From NCBI GenBank assembly GCA_015183035.1, contig JACZZP010000002.1, forward strand, positions 930,001-994,000: a stretch of DNA of 64,000 nt, given 5' to 3'. Below the pieces are notes generated by a model. The model ran no database searches. It worked only from the letters and a program-made list of their open reading frames with translations, and had not been told where the DNA came from. The position numbers were made by a program, and so were the translations under genes. This DNA comes from Meloidogyne chitwoodi. Taxonomy: Eukaryota > Nematoda > Chromadorea > Rhabditida > Meloidogynidae. Shown here one piece after another: positions 1-13,875 of the stretch (positions are counted from its first letter, which is position 1; the number at the start of each line of letters is the position of its first letter).

Positions 1-3000
1 TATATTATTGGGGCTTTGGAAGATAATAATTATTTTTAATTTAAATTCCCCTTAATAAAATTTTTGGAAAATTCTTTTTAAATTTTAATAAAAAACAAAA
101 CAAGTTTAAATAATTAAATCAAATTTAAATAAATTAAAATATATTTATTAAAATTTATTTAAATAATTATAATCTTTAAAATATGAACTTTTGTGTGTTT
201 GGGTGCAATAGGTAAAAATTGTATTAACTCTAAAAATGATTTTTTTTCTAAGAAAATTTTACAATTTAAATATATTTAAAAAAAGAATATAAAATACAAA
301 AAAAATTAAATAAATTAAATATACTAAGAAATAAATAATTTAAAAAAATTAAATTTAATAAATTATTTATTGTCTCAAAATATTAAATATTTTAATTAAA
401 TTTATTTTATAAAAAGAAATTTTATTAAAAAAAAATAAAAAAACTAATTTATTAAATTTAATATGTAAAAGAAAACAAAAAATCTAATTTTAGTCTTGTT
501 TATTTTTTTTAATAAATTAAAATAATAATTTTAATGTTTTTTAATTTATTAATGTAATAATTAAAAATATTAAATTAAAATTAAAAATATTTTTAGACAT
601 TTTTTTATTTTTTTTTTAAATAAAAATGTCCAAATTATTAAAAAAATAAAAATAAGTACACATTAATAATGTTTTTCTTTAAATATATTTAATTAAATTC
701 CCCCAATATTAGCTCAAAATTTATTTTATAAAAAATCCATTAACATTTAAAAAAAGCAAAATATTTTTTATAAAAATAGTAAATATTTTTATTTAATATA
801 TTTATTTTTACAAAGTTTATTCCAAAAACACTCAAATGATTATATTTTTATTTTTGTTTTTAACATTTAAAATTATTTTTTTTCTTTTTAATTTTAGTAA
901 AAATATTAATAATAATTCTTCTTAATAACTTTTTTTATTTTTTAAATTGTAAAAAGAAAAAAATAATTATTTTTTTTTAAATAAATATTTTGTAAGAGTG
1001 TGCGAATATTTTTTTAATTTGGATATTTTTTTAAATTACTCCTTTTATTAAAATTAAAAGTTAATTTAAGAAAAATTAAATAATTATATTATTTACTTTA
1101 TTCTATTAATTAAATAAATAAATTATAAATTAATTAATTAATTATTAGTCATATTTATTTATTTTCAGTGAAAGATTAAAATACTTTATTTTTTAATATT
1201 TGTTTTTTTTTGTAAAATATTTATTTATTTATTTATTTAATGTAAGCATGCAATTAAATAATTATTAATAAAAATAAATAAATAAATAATGTATTTTGAT
1301 ATTTATAAAAATAAAAATATTAATTTTCAAATAAAAGGAAGTACCAAGAAAAGATAAAAAATTATTTTTGGTTTTTAAAAGTTAATTTTTGGTTTGAGAT
1401 AATAAAAAGGTTAAAAAAGGAAATATAATATAGTATCTAATATAATATTATTTTTAATATTAATTCATTAAAATAAATTAATTAATTAAAAGAAATAAAT
1501 AATATTAAAATTATTTAAATAAATAAATATTTATTTTTCTTTTAATTTTTAAAAATAAAATAAATAAATATATTAATTCTAAAATACTTAAAATAAATTA
1601 ATTTAAAAAAATAAATATAATCACGAGAGAAAAATAAAAAATAAATGCCAAAAAAGGACAAAAAATGTTTTGAAAAGGTCACCAAAATAAATAAATAAAT
1701 AAATAAAAAACAAGCTAATAAATGTGGCAACAGCAATAAATTTTATTCGTCCGTCTGGCAATCCCTTAAGGGATTTAGCGTGGGAATAATTGAAAAATAA
1801 AATAAAAATATTTTTTTTGGTTTAAATTAGGAAAAAAATAAAAATATTATTTATTTTTATTTAAAAATTACAAAAGATGGTCAATTTCTTAAAAAGTCCT
1901 AATTTGTTTTTCTAAAGCAAAAATAATTTTATTAATTAAAATAAATAAAAAAATAAAATGAAAGATTAATCAAAAATATTAAAAAATGGAAAAAAATAAT
2001 TAAATAAAATTATTATCCCTTTTAAAAGTTCCAAAATTTTTTTTTAATTTAAAGATAAACAAAAAATAAATTAAAAAATAATTATTTATTTACTAATAAA
2101 TAAATAATTATTTAATTAAACAGTAAAAATAAATTAAAAATTAAATAAAATATTTATTTAATTATATTATTATTTTTTAAAATTTATTTTATCAAACATC
2201 AAAGAAAAATATATTTATGTCTTTTAAAATAAAATATATAATTTAAATTTTCTATTAATTATTATATAAATCCTTTAATAAATAAATATATTTAAATAAA
2301 TTTATTTTTAGAATAAAAAATAAAAAAAAAATAATTTAAACTTAATTAAAAGAAATAAAAATGAGAATTAATATATAAAAATTAAATAAATATAATTTAA
2401 ATTATTATATATATTAATAAATTATTTTTAAATTTTTAAATGACAATTAAAATAAATTTTTGATATTAAATAAAAATAATATTAATTTATTTTAATAATT
2501 TTAAATAAAAAATTAAAATAAATTTTATTTAAAATATATTTATTAATGTATTAGTGAGATTTAAAAAATTAAAAAATAAATATAAAAATAAAGATAATAT
2601 TTTAATTATGTTTTACAGTAAATTTATCACTTAAACAAATTAATTACAGTAAATAAATAAATAAATATAATTTAATATTTTGCACTTTAATTCATCAACA
2701 AATAATTTTTAAATTGATAAAAGTAAATAAAATAATTTAAAAAAATATATATTTGTTAAAATGTTACTATTTAATTCCCAATTTCTTTAAGTACAAAAAT
2801 ATTTTTAATATTGTAAACAAATATCTAATTTTCTAAATATTTTTTTTTTCTATAAATAATTATTTTAAAATTAAAATAAAAGGAATATTTCACGTGCTTT
2901 TGAGATTTTAATCATTAAAAATTTACAAATTAAAAAAAATAATATTTGCAAATGTCATTTTATTTAAAATTATAATAATAAAAAGATTAGTAAAAAAAGA

Positions 3001-3440
3001 AAACAAAAATATATTTTTAAATATTAAAAAAATAAATAAAATAATATAAAAATATTTATATTATTTAATTACTCTTCCAATAATTTATAATTTTTAAAAA
3101 TATTTATTTATTTTTAAATAAAATTAAAAATATAAATAATTTAAAATAAACAATTTTATTTATTTATTTTAGCTATAATGATGCATTCATTATTAAAAGG
3201 AATATAAAGTTCAAAAAGTTCAAAACCATTTTATATATTAAAATAATTATTTATTTATTTATTTTTTAATTTAAAAATATTAAAAAATATTTTAATAAAA
3301 TTTTATGCAGGTTAAAAAAGAAAAAAAAGAAAGAACTTTGTTAATAATTTTGAGAAAATATAATACTAAAAGAGAGAAAAAGAGGAGAGGTCAATTGAAT
3401 AAAATTAATTATATTTTAATTAATTGTTAGTTTATAATAT
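1..3440. other. AT-rich intergenic DNA, no gene seen
   Basis: Almost pure A/T with many short TAAA and TTTA runs. Open frames here are low-complexity K/N/I/F/Y strings without family motifs. The one compositionally distinct spot is at about 1,745-1,785, which contains a perfect 16-base palindrome (1,760-1,775). No tRNA, rRNA or repeat array was recognised. Confidence 0.6.
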
Positions 3441-3962
3441 TTAAACAAATATAGGTTCATCATTACGACATTGTTCACTTTCTGGATCTACATATTCCTC
3501 TGATTGACATGCTGGCTTTCCACCAAAAAGACGAACACAGTCACCTCTAACATGTTTTACCTAAAAATAAATAAATATTATAATTTAATATATATTTTCC
3601 AAAATATTTATAAAATTATTAATTTATATTCTTACAATATGGACTTTGATCTCACATTTTCTACCAGTACTAATAGCCTTCCCTTCATCTTCATCAGCAT
3701 TATTGTTTTGTTGCCGACGTTGGTGGTTTTGTTGTTGCCTTTGATTTTGTTTTTGACTAATTTCCGTTTCTTCTCCCGTTATCGGCGAAATTGTTGCTGA
3801 CGCATTTACTGATTGAAAAGAAAATAAAAAAAGAGAAGAAATAAATATAGCCAATAAGAAAAAGAAAGTAGTAGACGAGCCAAATATTATTTTATTTAAA
3901 TATAATTTTTCAAGAATGGAATGACGATCCCTACAAAATAATGATTTGCACGAGAAGGCCAT
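3441..3962 (-). CDS. Small signal-anchored cysteine-containing protein, unknown function
   Basis: Two exons, 3,636-3,962 and 3,441-3,560, joined in phase 0 across a 75-bp GT...AG intron, give 148 residues. The N-terminus is short and charged. A strongly hydrophobic segment follows at residues 30-52, either a signal anchor or an uncleaved signal. Next comes a Q/N/R-rich linker, then a C-terminal part with five cysteines spread over about 40 residues (KCEIKV, GDCVRLF, PACQSEE, EQCRND). That layout fits an extracellular disulfide-bonded domain. No family was recognised. A GTAATG inside exon 2 (after EQC) could be a further donor, so the true 3' end may lie elsewhere. The K-H-V-R...D-C stretch resembles one in the gene at 8,929-9,846, which hints that the two may be related. 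Both lie on the same strand within 6 kb. Confidence 0.6.
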
Positions 3963-6900
3963 GTGAAGAAAAATAATAAAAATAAAATAATTAATATTTA
4001 TTTATTTTATAATAGATAATTATTTTGTCAGAGAGAAAATCTTCAAATAATTTTTAGTAATTATTTAGTTGCTGAAAAATAAAATAAAAAAGTAAAAATA
4101 AATACAGTAAAAAATAAATAAAAATAAAATAATTATTTTAAATTTCTGATAATAAATTGGATATGTTTGTTTCTTTATTTTGGAAATTTAATTAATTTTT
4201 AAGAAAAATAATTAAATTTTATTAAATTGTGAGTGTTTGGAAGAAATTAAGAGTCTTTATAATTTTTAAAATAAATTTCAAAAAAATTAAAATTAAATAT
4301 AAAAATATATTTTTTAAAATTAAAAAAGAAGACCACACACAGACAGAAGATATAAATAAATAAATAAAAAGACTGCTTTTAAAAGATAGAAGAAAATAGC
4401 ATAAATTAATGGGTGGATATTTGGAAAGAAAATTAAAAGAAAAATCAGAGAGGAAAAGCAGTGGTGAAAAATAACTCTTTCTTTTTTTAAAATAAATATA
4501 TTTTTTGCTAAACAGACCGGCTGTCTGGAAGGGTGCGCAATTTATCACGTCGAATATATCCCGTATAATTATTTATTTATTTATTACACAAAGTACTTTG
4601 CTCGTTCATTTTATTTTTAAAGAAATAAAGGAATTTATATATATTAATGTCCATTATTATTAATAATAATACATAAATATACATTCACAAACATTGAAAG
4701 AAGTATTTCCTTTTTTTGGCTTTTATTTTGTCTGAAAAGAAAGAGTGTCAACGACAACATCCAAACTAAACACAGACAAAAATTTTAACAAATCTAGACA
4801 AAAATATATAATTACTTTAAAAGGAAAAAATAAATTAAATAAAAATAACTTTAAAAAATAAATTTAAAAAATATTAAATATAATTTTATATTAGGGAAGT
4901 AATATTTAAAAAATACAAAAATATTTTTAAATAAAAATTGTAGTCAAATTATTTTATTTAAAATAAATGGAAGAAAATTTAAAGATAAATAATTATGTAC
5001 CTATATTTATTTTTATTTATTTATTTATGTACTTTGTATTTAATTAAATATATATACTTTTTGGCTAATAAATTTCACGCCCTTTTTATGATTATTTTTT
5101 TAAAATAAATTATTTTTATTTTTAATAAATATATAATTATACATAATTTTGTAAATTAATTAATTTAATTATTTTATTAATTTTTAAAATATTTATAAAC
5201 AAATTATTAAGAAAAATAATAAATATTTTAAGATATTTTTAAGCAAATTATTTTTTAAAAGGGCTAAATTTAAATTTTAAAATTAAATATCTTTTTTTTC
5301 TAAAAATATTATTTATAAAATAATTTAATAAAATATTTTAAATTCAGAGAAATAATTTAAAAAGAATAAACACAACGGAAATTAATAAAAATATTTAAAT
5401 ATTACAAAAAGTGAGGATTTTATTTTTATTTAATAATAAACTTTCTATTAAAATGACGTTTTGATATAAATTAATATTAACATTATTATATGTTAAATTT
5501 AGTATTTTTTAATATATTTATAAATTATTTTTTTGGATTATTTAAATAATTCAAATAATTTTAAAAATAAAACAATATAATTGCTATTTTTAATATAGTT
5601 ATTTTAATAAATAAATAAATAAAACAAAAAATTCAAATAATAAATTAATTTTTTTACCTAAAATTTATTCTAGGAAAACATTTTTTAAATTAAAATAAAT
5701 ATTATTAAAATATTGGAGTTATATTTTAAATTAAAATATATTTCATTCCTATTAAGTTTAAAGAATTAATTAAAAGTAAATAAATAAATAAATATTCTAT
5801 TTATTTATAGAATATAAATAACTTTTTAAAAATTTAGTAAAAATACTTAAATAAAAAATATTTATTAAAAAAATGATTATATATATTTATATAAACAACT
5901 TTTAACCATTAATTGGAGAAACCAAAAAATTTCGAAAGAAACTAGAGATAATGACGTATAAATATTATCTTAAATAATAATTGTTTCATTGCGCGAATTC
6001 CTTTCTTCTTTATTTTTATTTGCAAGGTCAACTTATGATAAAAAGTTCAGTTTATAAATAATATTTTAATTCTTAGTTGTCTATTTTAATTTATTTAAAC
6101 TTTTAAAAATAATTTAATATTTTTTAAGATTTTTTAAATTTTTTCTTCTTTATTTATATTATACTTTTAATAAAATAAATAATAATAATTATTAATTTAA
6201 AAATTAGCACAATACAATATAAAATAACATTAATATCTAAACTGCCCATTCATACGTTTATAAATAATTTTTTTTTAATTTAAATAAAGAACAATATTTA
6301 ATAATATATTTAACCAATTAATTTAACAGACAATTTTAAAAAAATAATAATAATTTAATAGTATAAATGAGAATAAAAATTGTTTAGCTATATATAAAAA
6401 AGATGACTTATTAAAAAAAAAATAAATAAATAAAAAATAAATAAATAAAAATGTCTGGGTAATAAATGTACTAGACCAGAAAAGGAATTGACGTAAATAA
6501 AGGGACAAATGCCAGACAAAACAGACTTTTGTCAATTAAAAAAAATATTTTCACACAGAATTAATTCAGATAAAAGGACACATGATAGAGAATTTAAATA
6601 AACCCTAAAAAATATTAAAGTACTTTAATTAGAGAGGAAAATGATTATATAAAAACTGTGGGTGTGAGAGAATAAAATAATTGTATTAAATATCAAATAT
6701 CCAAAAAAAATAATTTTAAACAAGGCAATGAATTGTTAAAAAAATATTAAGGCAATTTAATTATATTTATTTAAATAATAAACGGAAATGATGAAAAATG
6801 ACGAGAAGAATAAATTCAATATTTAAAAAAATAATTAATTAATTATTTAAATATATTTTAAAAAATTAAATCTAAAAAATTAAAATAATATTTTATACAA

Positions 6901-6981
6901 ATAATTAGTTAATTACAAAACATATTGTGAGATTATAATAATTAATATATTCTTTTAGATATATTTATTTATTTATCACTT
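3963..6981. other. AT-rich intergenic DNA
   Basis: No coding exon could be supported on either strand. Frames open for more than 60 codons (for example 4,222-4,548 and 6,323-6,535, minus strand) are low-complexity F/I/L/K/Y strings. A weak hairpin, CAGAC-CGGCT-GTCTG, lies at 4,513-4,527. Confidence 0.6.
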
Positions 6982-7961
6982 TCAATTCTTCAGAGAACCC
7001 TTTAGAGAAGCAGCGGTGGCAACACCCGAATTACGTTGCGTATCCAACTCAGTTTTTAATTGCACTTCTTGATCTCGAACTTGCTCCCAAGTCAGTCCAT
7101 ACCAACGGTCAATTGAAGTGAATATTTGCTGATGGAATTTGAAGTTGATTTTACGATGTTCCTTTTTTAAAAAAAATATTAAAATTAAATAAAAAAAAAA
7201 CAAAAAAACTAACAAGTTCAACAAGCTTTTCAGCTCCAGGGAAGTGTGTCCTCACACTGCAGGTCACAACTTTATAGACGCACATACAAGGCTTACATTT
7301 TTCTTGCCAATTTCCAACCAAAGGTCCCCGTTTTGTACGCTTGGAACGAAACTTTAAAATAATAATTAATTAATTTTATTAAAAAAAGGTTTTTACATTA
7401 TTATCTTCTCCAATATTCATTCTGATGATTTCACGACGTTTTTTAACATCATTACTAATTCCCAAAGCATTTTCATCCGTTCCTCTATTATTATCTACAC
7501 AGAGTGTTTCGAATCGAATGCTAAATTTTTCTCGATTTTCGTCCCATTCAGGTGCGTACAATTCGGTCAGTAAATATGGAAAGCTGTTCCAACTATGCTC
7601 ATGAATTCTGGTTAGGCTATTGGGAACAAATGGTCGAATAAACGCAGGAATTTTACTTAAAATTAAAAAGTAATTTAAAAAATTTAATTTTTAAAATTAC
7701 GATCTCATATGATATATTTTATGAGTAAATTGTCCTTCAGTATAACGTCCACCACACAAGGGAATATTGTCGAATGGATCATCCTGGACAATCTCAACAC
7801 CTTCGCCTTTACAGGTTTGCTATAATTTTAAATTTTAAAATTAATTTTAAATAAAAATATAAATGAACCTTGCGTGCCACTTCCATATAGGAGAATGCCC
7901 GTCCAATTCTGAACTCTTCAGCAGTCATTGGCATTATTATTCTATATTCACGCACGAGCAT
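6982..7961 (-). CDS. Phosphatidylinositol transfer protein (class I PITP-like), apparent frameshift in exon 4
   Basis: PITPs are soluble START-like proteins that exchange phosphatidylinositol and phosphatidylcholine between membranes. Five exons can be read: 7,869-7,961, 7,701-7,819, 7,397-7,655, 7,214-7,352 and 6,982-7,161, about 262 residues, which is normal for the family. Family features appear in order: an N-terminal VREYRIIMPM strand, GEGVEIV, the THKIYHMRSK segment, IHEHSWNSFPY, a KRGP element followed by the GNW block, the cysteine-flanked CVYKVVTC strand, and the C-terminal FKFHQQIF...DRWYGLTW helix. In exon 4 the KRGP part and the GNW part lie in different frames. One extra T in a run of four (7,320-7,323) breaks the frame, while both exon edges agree with an intact protein. 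This is either an assembly error or a real inactivating lesion. The start at 7,961 was chosen by family alignment; the frame is open upstream to 8,045. Confidence 0.85.
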
Positions 7962-8928
7962 TGTGTCAGAAGGAACTTGTGAAAAGCAAAGATAACAACA
8001 ACGATCAGCAGGTTTAATTAGAGATTGTAGTATTATAATAATCATTTTTTAATGGGCTTTTATAATAAATAATATTTATTTAATTTATTAAAAGAGAGTA
8101 ATTAATTAATTTTTAATGTTTAATTTAAAGAATTATCTTTAAATTAGGAGAATATAAAAATATTTATTATACCCATAAATATAGATTAATTAATTATATA
8201 TTTACAAAAATTTCTTAACATTTTCTTCTTTTTTTAATTAGCATAGGTATAATATTATAGTATTTTCGAATTAAAAACAAAAATAAAATATATAAAGGTA
8301 TATATTTATAAAAAAGTTTTTTTTATTTATTATGGAAAAGATTATTTTAATAAATTTGTCTATATTTTTTTAGATAAATTTGGCAAAAAAGAGGAGGGTT
8401 TAGATTATTTAGTTATATAAATTGGAAATTGGGGAATTCTAAACAAAAAGCAAAAGAATATAGAGAGGAACAGAAAGAATTATTTAAAAGTAAAAATACT
8501 AAAAAAAGGTTGTTTTAATATAAAAGCTCTATATTACATAAATAATACATATTAATTATAAGGTATATGTTGTTAGTTAAAAAGAGGAAATAAAGGATTA
8601 GAGTGATTTGTTTTTTAATTATTTTTATTTAAAAACCTTTTTTAATTATTATTTTTTCTAAAAAAGGGAATAACCAAAATCTGAAAATTTATTATATCAT
8701 TTTTAGGTATTATTATGGAGTTGTATGTTAGAGCTTTTAATTAAAAAAAAAAATAAAAAAATATGAGAAAAGGAAGAAGAAAACGAGATTCATTTTGTAA
8801 TGTAAAAAAATAGAAAAAAAAACATGGCCAATAATATATTTTAAACAAAAAATTTCTTTTGTCCCTTTTATTTAATGTTTTTTTTTTGTTTTTTATGATC
8901 ATTCTTTTCTATTTATTTTCTTTTTCTT
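7962..8928. other. Intergenic, no gene seen
   Basis: AT-rich spacer between two minus-strand genes. It should hold the promoter or outron of the PITP gene (just above 7,961) and the 3' end of the next gene. No motif could be assigned. Confidence 0.5.
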
Positions 8929-9846
8929 TTATGATTCAATAATTACTGGCATTTTAGCAAATTTAGTATCTGCTGCATTAATTAAACAAGAACATCCACC
9001 TGGAACGAGAACTTGCTCTTGAAGAAAAATATCAGGTAAATCATCATTTGTAATTGATGATAAAGCTACATTTGTGTCAATACGTACCATTGCTTTTTTC
9101 CAACCTTTTAAATAAAATTATAAAAAAATTTAAAAAAATTAATTACGGTATATAGTCCCACAAACAGATTTTTCTCCACATTGTTGTTGTCTACCATTTT
9201 CTACATTAGCACAATAATGAATATTAAAATGTTGATTTTTTATATCTAAATCAACAAGAGAGTCAGATGCTCGACCTAAAATTATTATTTAATAATGTTT
9301 TAATAATTAATTTACTAATAGATTTTAATAATGTTGCATTTCGGTCAATTACTTCAATACAATCACCCAAAGTTCGAACATGTTTTAATGATGAATGCAA
9401 AACAAGCAAATCAGCTAATTAAAATTTAAAATTAAAAAAATAAATAAAATAAACTACTAACTTCCTTGTAATTTCAAAGAATTACTATTATCACTCTCAT
9501 CTCTTTCTTCAAAAGAAGAAGAAGAAGAAGAATCACTTTTTAAACCAGAATTGTAAATTAACACATCTAAAAAAAATAAAAATTTAATTTTTTTTAAATT
9601 AATTTCTTTACCATGTTTTCCATGTGGTATAATAAATGCAGAAATATAAAAAGAAGGAAATAAAGAATAAATCAAGAAAAATGAGATCAATTGGAATTTG
9701 ACAAAAAATGTTCTACTTAAAATATTTTCAAAAAATCTAATTGGCTGTTTTTGAATTAGAAAATTATTTTTCTCTAAAATATTATTTTGTTGTTTTCTTA
9801 GTATATTTCTTTGTTCGTTGTTTTTTATAATATATTGTTGAGTCAT
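8929..9846 (-). CDS. Signal-anchored cysteine-rich protein, possible cystine-knot (Spaetzle/IL-17-type) ligand
   Basis: Five exons (9,612-9,846; 9,462-9,566; 9,316-9,414; 9,147-9,275; 8,929-9,104) join with every intron in phase 1 and give 247 residues. A hydrophobic segment near residues 50-70 would anchor or export the protein. A serine/glutamate-rich linker follows. The C-terminal half has GDCIEV, a block with HYCANVENG, QQCGEKSVCGTIYR, then KKAMVRIDTN, and ends in a VPGGCSCLI motif. A run of spaced cysteines ending in a C-x-C just before the C-terminus is the layout of cystine-knot growth factors and cytokines (Spaetzle/NGF-like and IL-17 both end this way). The fit is by pattern only, and I cannot choose between these families. 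Phase-1 introns throughout support a real, conserved gene. Confidence 0.65.
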
Positions 9847-12800
9847 TTTTTATAAAATTTAATATTTTTTTAATATTCAAAAAATCTGTAATTTTTGTAA
9901 AATTTATTAAAAGGAAAGAATTAAATTTCAATTTTTTATTAAATTTATATAAATACTTTTTGCTAATAAAAAATTACTTTTATTAATTACTTTTATTTAA
10001 ATGAAAGAAAAAAAGAAGAATTCGGGTGCGGCCTATTGACGCCATTTTTTTTATTAAATACTAAAAGTTTAATTATTTATAAAAAATTTTCTCAGCAATA
10101 ATAAAGAGGAGAGAAAATACTTTTATAGGTAAATAATTTGATCAAAAAAGAAATTAACGTTAATAAAAATTAGTTTTAATTAAAATTATTATAATTTTAG
10201 AATTTCTGTTTTTTCTTCTGAGAAATGACGTTTAAAAAAGATTTTTGGAAATGAGAGTTTTTAAAGGAGAAAAAATAGGCGTAATGAAATTTGATATAAA
10301 AAGGTAAAAGTAAATAAATAAATAATTTATTATGATGCTAAAATATATATCCAATTAAAAAAATAATTATTTATTTACCTGAAAAAGGTAAAATAACCTC
10401 ACCCTCTATTTAAACAAAAATATAAAAATAAATAAATAAATCTTTTTTTCTTGAAAATATACGTATTTAAAAAATAATTGGCATAACATTTAAATATATT
10501 CTCTTTATTATTAAAATAAAAACACAAATATGACGAAAAAATAATTAAAAAAGGGTTATTGGATGGTTAAATAAAAATTTAAAAATTAAAAAAAAATTGT
10601 TTTTCTTTTAAATTTAAAAAGCTTTAAAAATAAATAAAAAAATATTTAAAATAAAAATCTAAAAACAAAAGTGAATTAAAATTAAGAAAATTAAAAAAAG
10701 AAATCTTTTTTATTTAAATTTAAGTATTTTTAAGTTAGCTAAATAATTTATTTAAGTATTTATTGTAAAATAATCTTTAAGAATTTAAAAAAATTAAAAA
10801 TATTATTTTTGGTTTTTAAATAAAATAAGAGGATTGTTTTTAAGTTGTTGACTCATGTCAAATTTTACAAGTTTTTTTTCTTCTTTAAATAATTGAAGAT
10901 TATTATTTAAATATTACTCAATAAATATATTTAATTTAAATATTAAATAATAATTTAATTTTAAATTAAATATATTTTTTTAAATTTATTAATAATTTAA
11001 AATTATAATTTTAATTTTGTATCTTGTTGGTCTTTTAATTTCCCTTCTTTTGTGATTTTTCAAAAAGTTAATAAAAGTAATTTTTAAAATAAAAATATTT
11101 AATTTAAAATAAATAATAAACAAATAAATATATAAAAAATTAAAAAATATATTTATTTATATTTTAATTAGTTCTAAAAGCTTTTTATAAATTAAAAATT
11201 ATTATTATTATTATATATTAAAATGTCATTTATATTTATTTATAATAATAATTTGAACATTTATTTATATTAATTTAACTAATTTATTTTATTTTTTTTT
11301 GATGAACACATACATTTATGTATTTATTTTTAAAATAAATAAATAAATAAAGGAATCCCCATAAAAAATATAAATATAAAAAAATGTGAGTAGAGGAAAG
11401 CTACCCGCCCCCATAAAAAGAATGCGCATAAATTAAAAAAAACTTAAATAGGTATTCAATTATATATTAATGCATAATTATCAAAAAATAAATTAAAGAT
11501 AAAAATAGAAAAAAACAAAAACCGTTGTGTATTTAATTAAATAAAAAATGTTTTGATTTATTTAAAATATTTACTACCTAATTAATTATATTAATTAATT
11601 TAAAATAAATTAAATAAATTAAAAATTATATATTTAAAATTATTTAATAAAAACCCAATTAGGTAATTAATTAATTGTAAAGAAAAATAAAAATAAAAAA
11701 AGAAGGTGAAGGACAAATATTATTAAAGGGTGAGGGAGTGGTCAATTTTTGCAAAATGATATGCAAAAATAAATGGCTTTTTGTGTTGTACAAACATTCT
11801 ATTATTGCTTATTAAAAAATAAATTTAATTAAAATAATTTTAAAAATTTATTTATTTTTTATTGAAATATTTTTAGAAATGTTCTATGAGAGATTTAAAG
11901 AAATTAAAAAATTATAAATAAATACATATATATTTAAAAAAAATAATAATTAAATATAATAAACAAGTTCCGTGACAATAAAAAAATAAAGGCTATTTAA
12001 AATATATTTTTATTTAAAAAAATAAATAAAATAAACAATTTTTGTAAATGACAACAAAAATAAATAAATAAATATATTTTATCACAAAATTATGTAAAAA
12101 ATTATTTTATATTTAAAACCTGTTAATAAATATTTTAAAAAATCTACTAAAGTTAGGTAATAATAATAAAAATTAAATATAAATTAATAAAATATAAATT
12201 AATTAAAAATATTATTCTATACCATCTTGAATTTATTTTTTTCCTCTTTAATATTTAGCAAACTACTCTTTTTTTTTTAACTTGTGAAATAATAATTAAT
12301 AACAGAAAAAATAATTGAAAAGAAAAAAATTTAAAAAATAAATTCAGGTTTATATATTTTAATGTGAAAATTAATTACCGAATTTTTTTTATAAAAGAGA
12401 GAAAATAAATGAATGAACCAAAATTAATTTTTTTATTGAAATTTAATGAAAGGCTTAAAAAATAATAATAATATAATTTATTAGTTATATATATTTATTT
12501 ATAATTTAAAATATTATTTAAAAAAATATTTAATTTTTTATTATTAAAAAGAAAAAAATTAGAAAAAAAAGAAATAAAAAATATTTTTAATATTTATAAA
12601 TAATTTAATCCAAAAGAATTTAAAGTAATCGACAAAATATAAATAAAATTTTAGAAGATAATGACCACACATTTTTTAAAATTTAAAAATCTTAATTTTA
12701 AAAATTTAAATAAATTAATCCAAAATAAAATTTTAGCAAAAATAATTAATTTAATTTTAAAAATAAATAAAACAATTTATTCTTCTTGACTTTTTATTTA

Positions 12801-13875
12801 TTTTATTTTCAATGATCAAAACTCTGTTAAAATAAGCATAGGTAAAAGTGTGACCAAAACAAAAGAATTAAATAAGTAATTAATTAATTTTAAATAAAAT
12901 AAAAATTGTGGAACAGTGGAACTAAATAATATTATTTAAAAAACAGGAATTTAATTATATAAAATAAATAAAAATAATTTTATATTAAATATTTGATTAA
13001 AATTGTATAAAATAAATAAAATATTAAATTATGCTTATTTTATATATATTTATTAAATTAAGAATGACATAAAGCACTTATATATATATATTTAAATAAA
13101 TAAAAAAGGAAAAGATAATTATTAATTAATTAAATGAATGGGTGGACTGATTGCATAGAATGAAGAATAAATATTAAAAAAATGTCAAGAAAAAGAGAAT
13201 TGGGCTAATTATTAAGGGAAAATATATGTACAAAAAAAGTAAAAAAAAAGAAAGAATGTGTTTAAGAGATCAAAGAAATAAAATAAATAAATAAATTAGT
13301 TAGTAGTACATTATGGACTAAAAAAGTAAAAATAAATTTAAAAAAGGGAAGAACGGAAAGCGTGGGAATTGAAAATAAAAAAGATATAAAAATGTATATA
13401 TTTAAACATCATTCATTAAAATAACAAAAAATAGATTTGCAAAAATATAATTAAATGATTAATATTTAAAATAAATAAATATACGTAAGAAAATAAACTT
13501 TTACCTTTTTTTAATTGTTAAAAATAATTAAAATATTTTAAAAATACTTGTTTATGTGTAATAATATAATCAAAAAATATATTTTACAATTCTAAATAGG
13601 CCTCTGGCAAATTTATTTTATTTTTTATTAAAAAGTAATATATATTTATTATAAAAAAATTAATTTTATTTTTGGAAGATTAACAATTACGTAAAAAAGG
13701 AGGGAATTACGTTTAAATTTTTTTTTACAAAATTATTTTTATTTTAGAGAAAAAAGAAAAATTGAAGAAATTTAATATATATATAAAAAGGATTTTGCTA
13801 TAATAAATTATTAATATTATTTTGAATTTTAATTGAAAAAGTCTTATATTTATATTTAAAAATAATATTTTATAA
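9847..13875. other. AT-rich intergenic DNA
   Basis: No supported gene. A short minus-strand frame begins with ATG at 10,045 but has no further support. The stretch is dominated by TAAA/TTTA simple sequence. Confidence 0.55.

Noticed and set aside
3504..3800. 98-codon plus-strand frame
   Set aside because: It runs antisense across both exons and the intron of the minus-strand gene at 3,441-3,962, whose splice signals and cysteine pattern are the better explanation.
4513..4527. Hairpin CAGAC-CGGCT-GTCTG, and a similar AATCC...GGATT pair at about 16,869-16,886
   Set aside because: Five-base stems are expected by chance in 64 kb, and nothing around them suggests an RNA gene.
10045..10045. Short minus-strand ATG frame (starts MASIGRTRILL)
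   Set aside because: Only about 20 codons before a stop, with no convincing splice donor or partner, although it lies upstream of the gene at 8,929-9,846.
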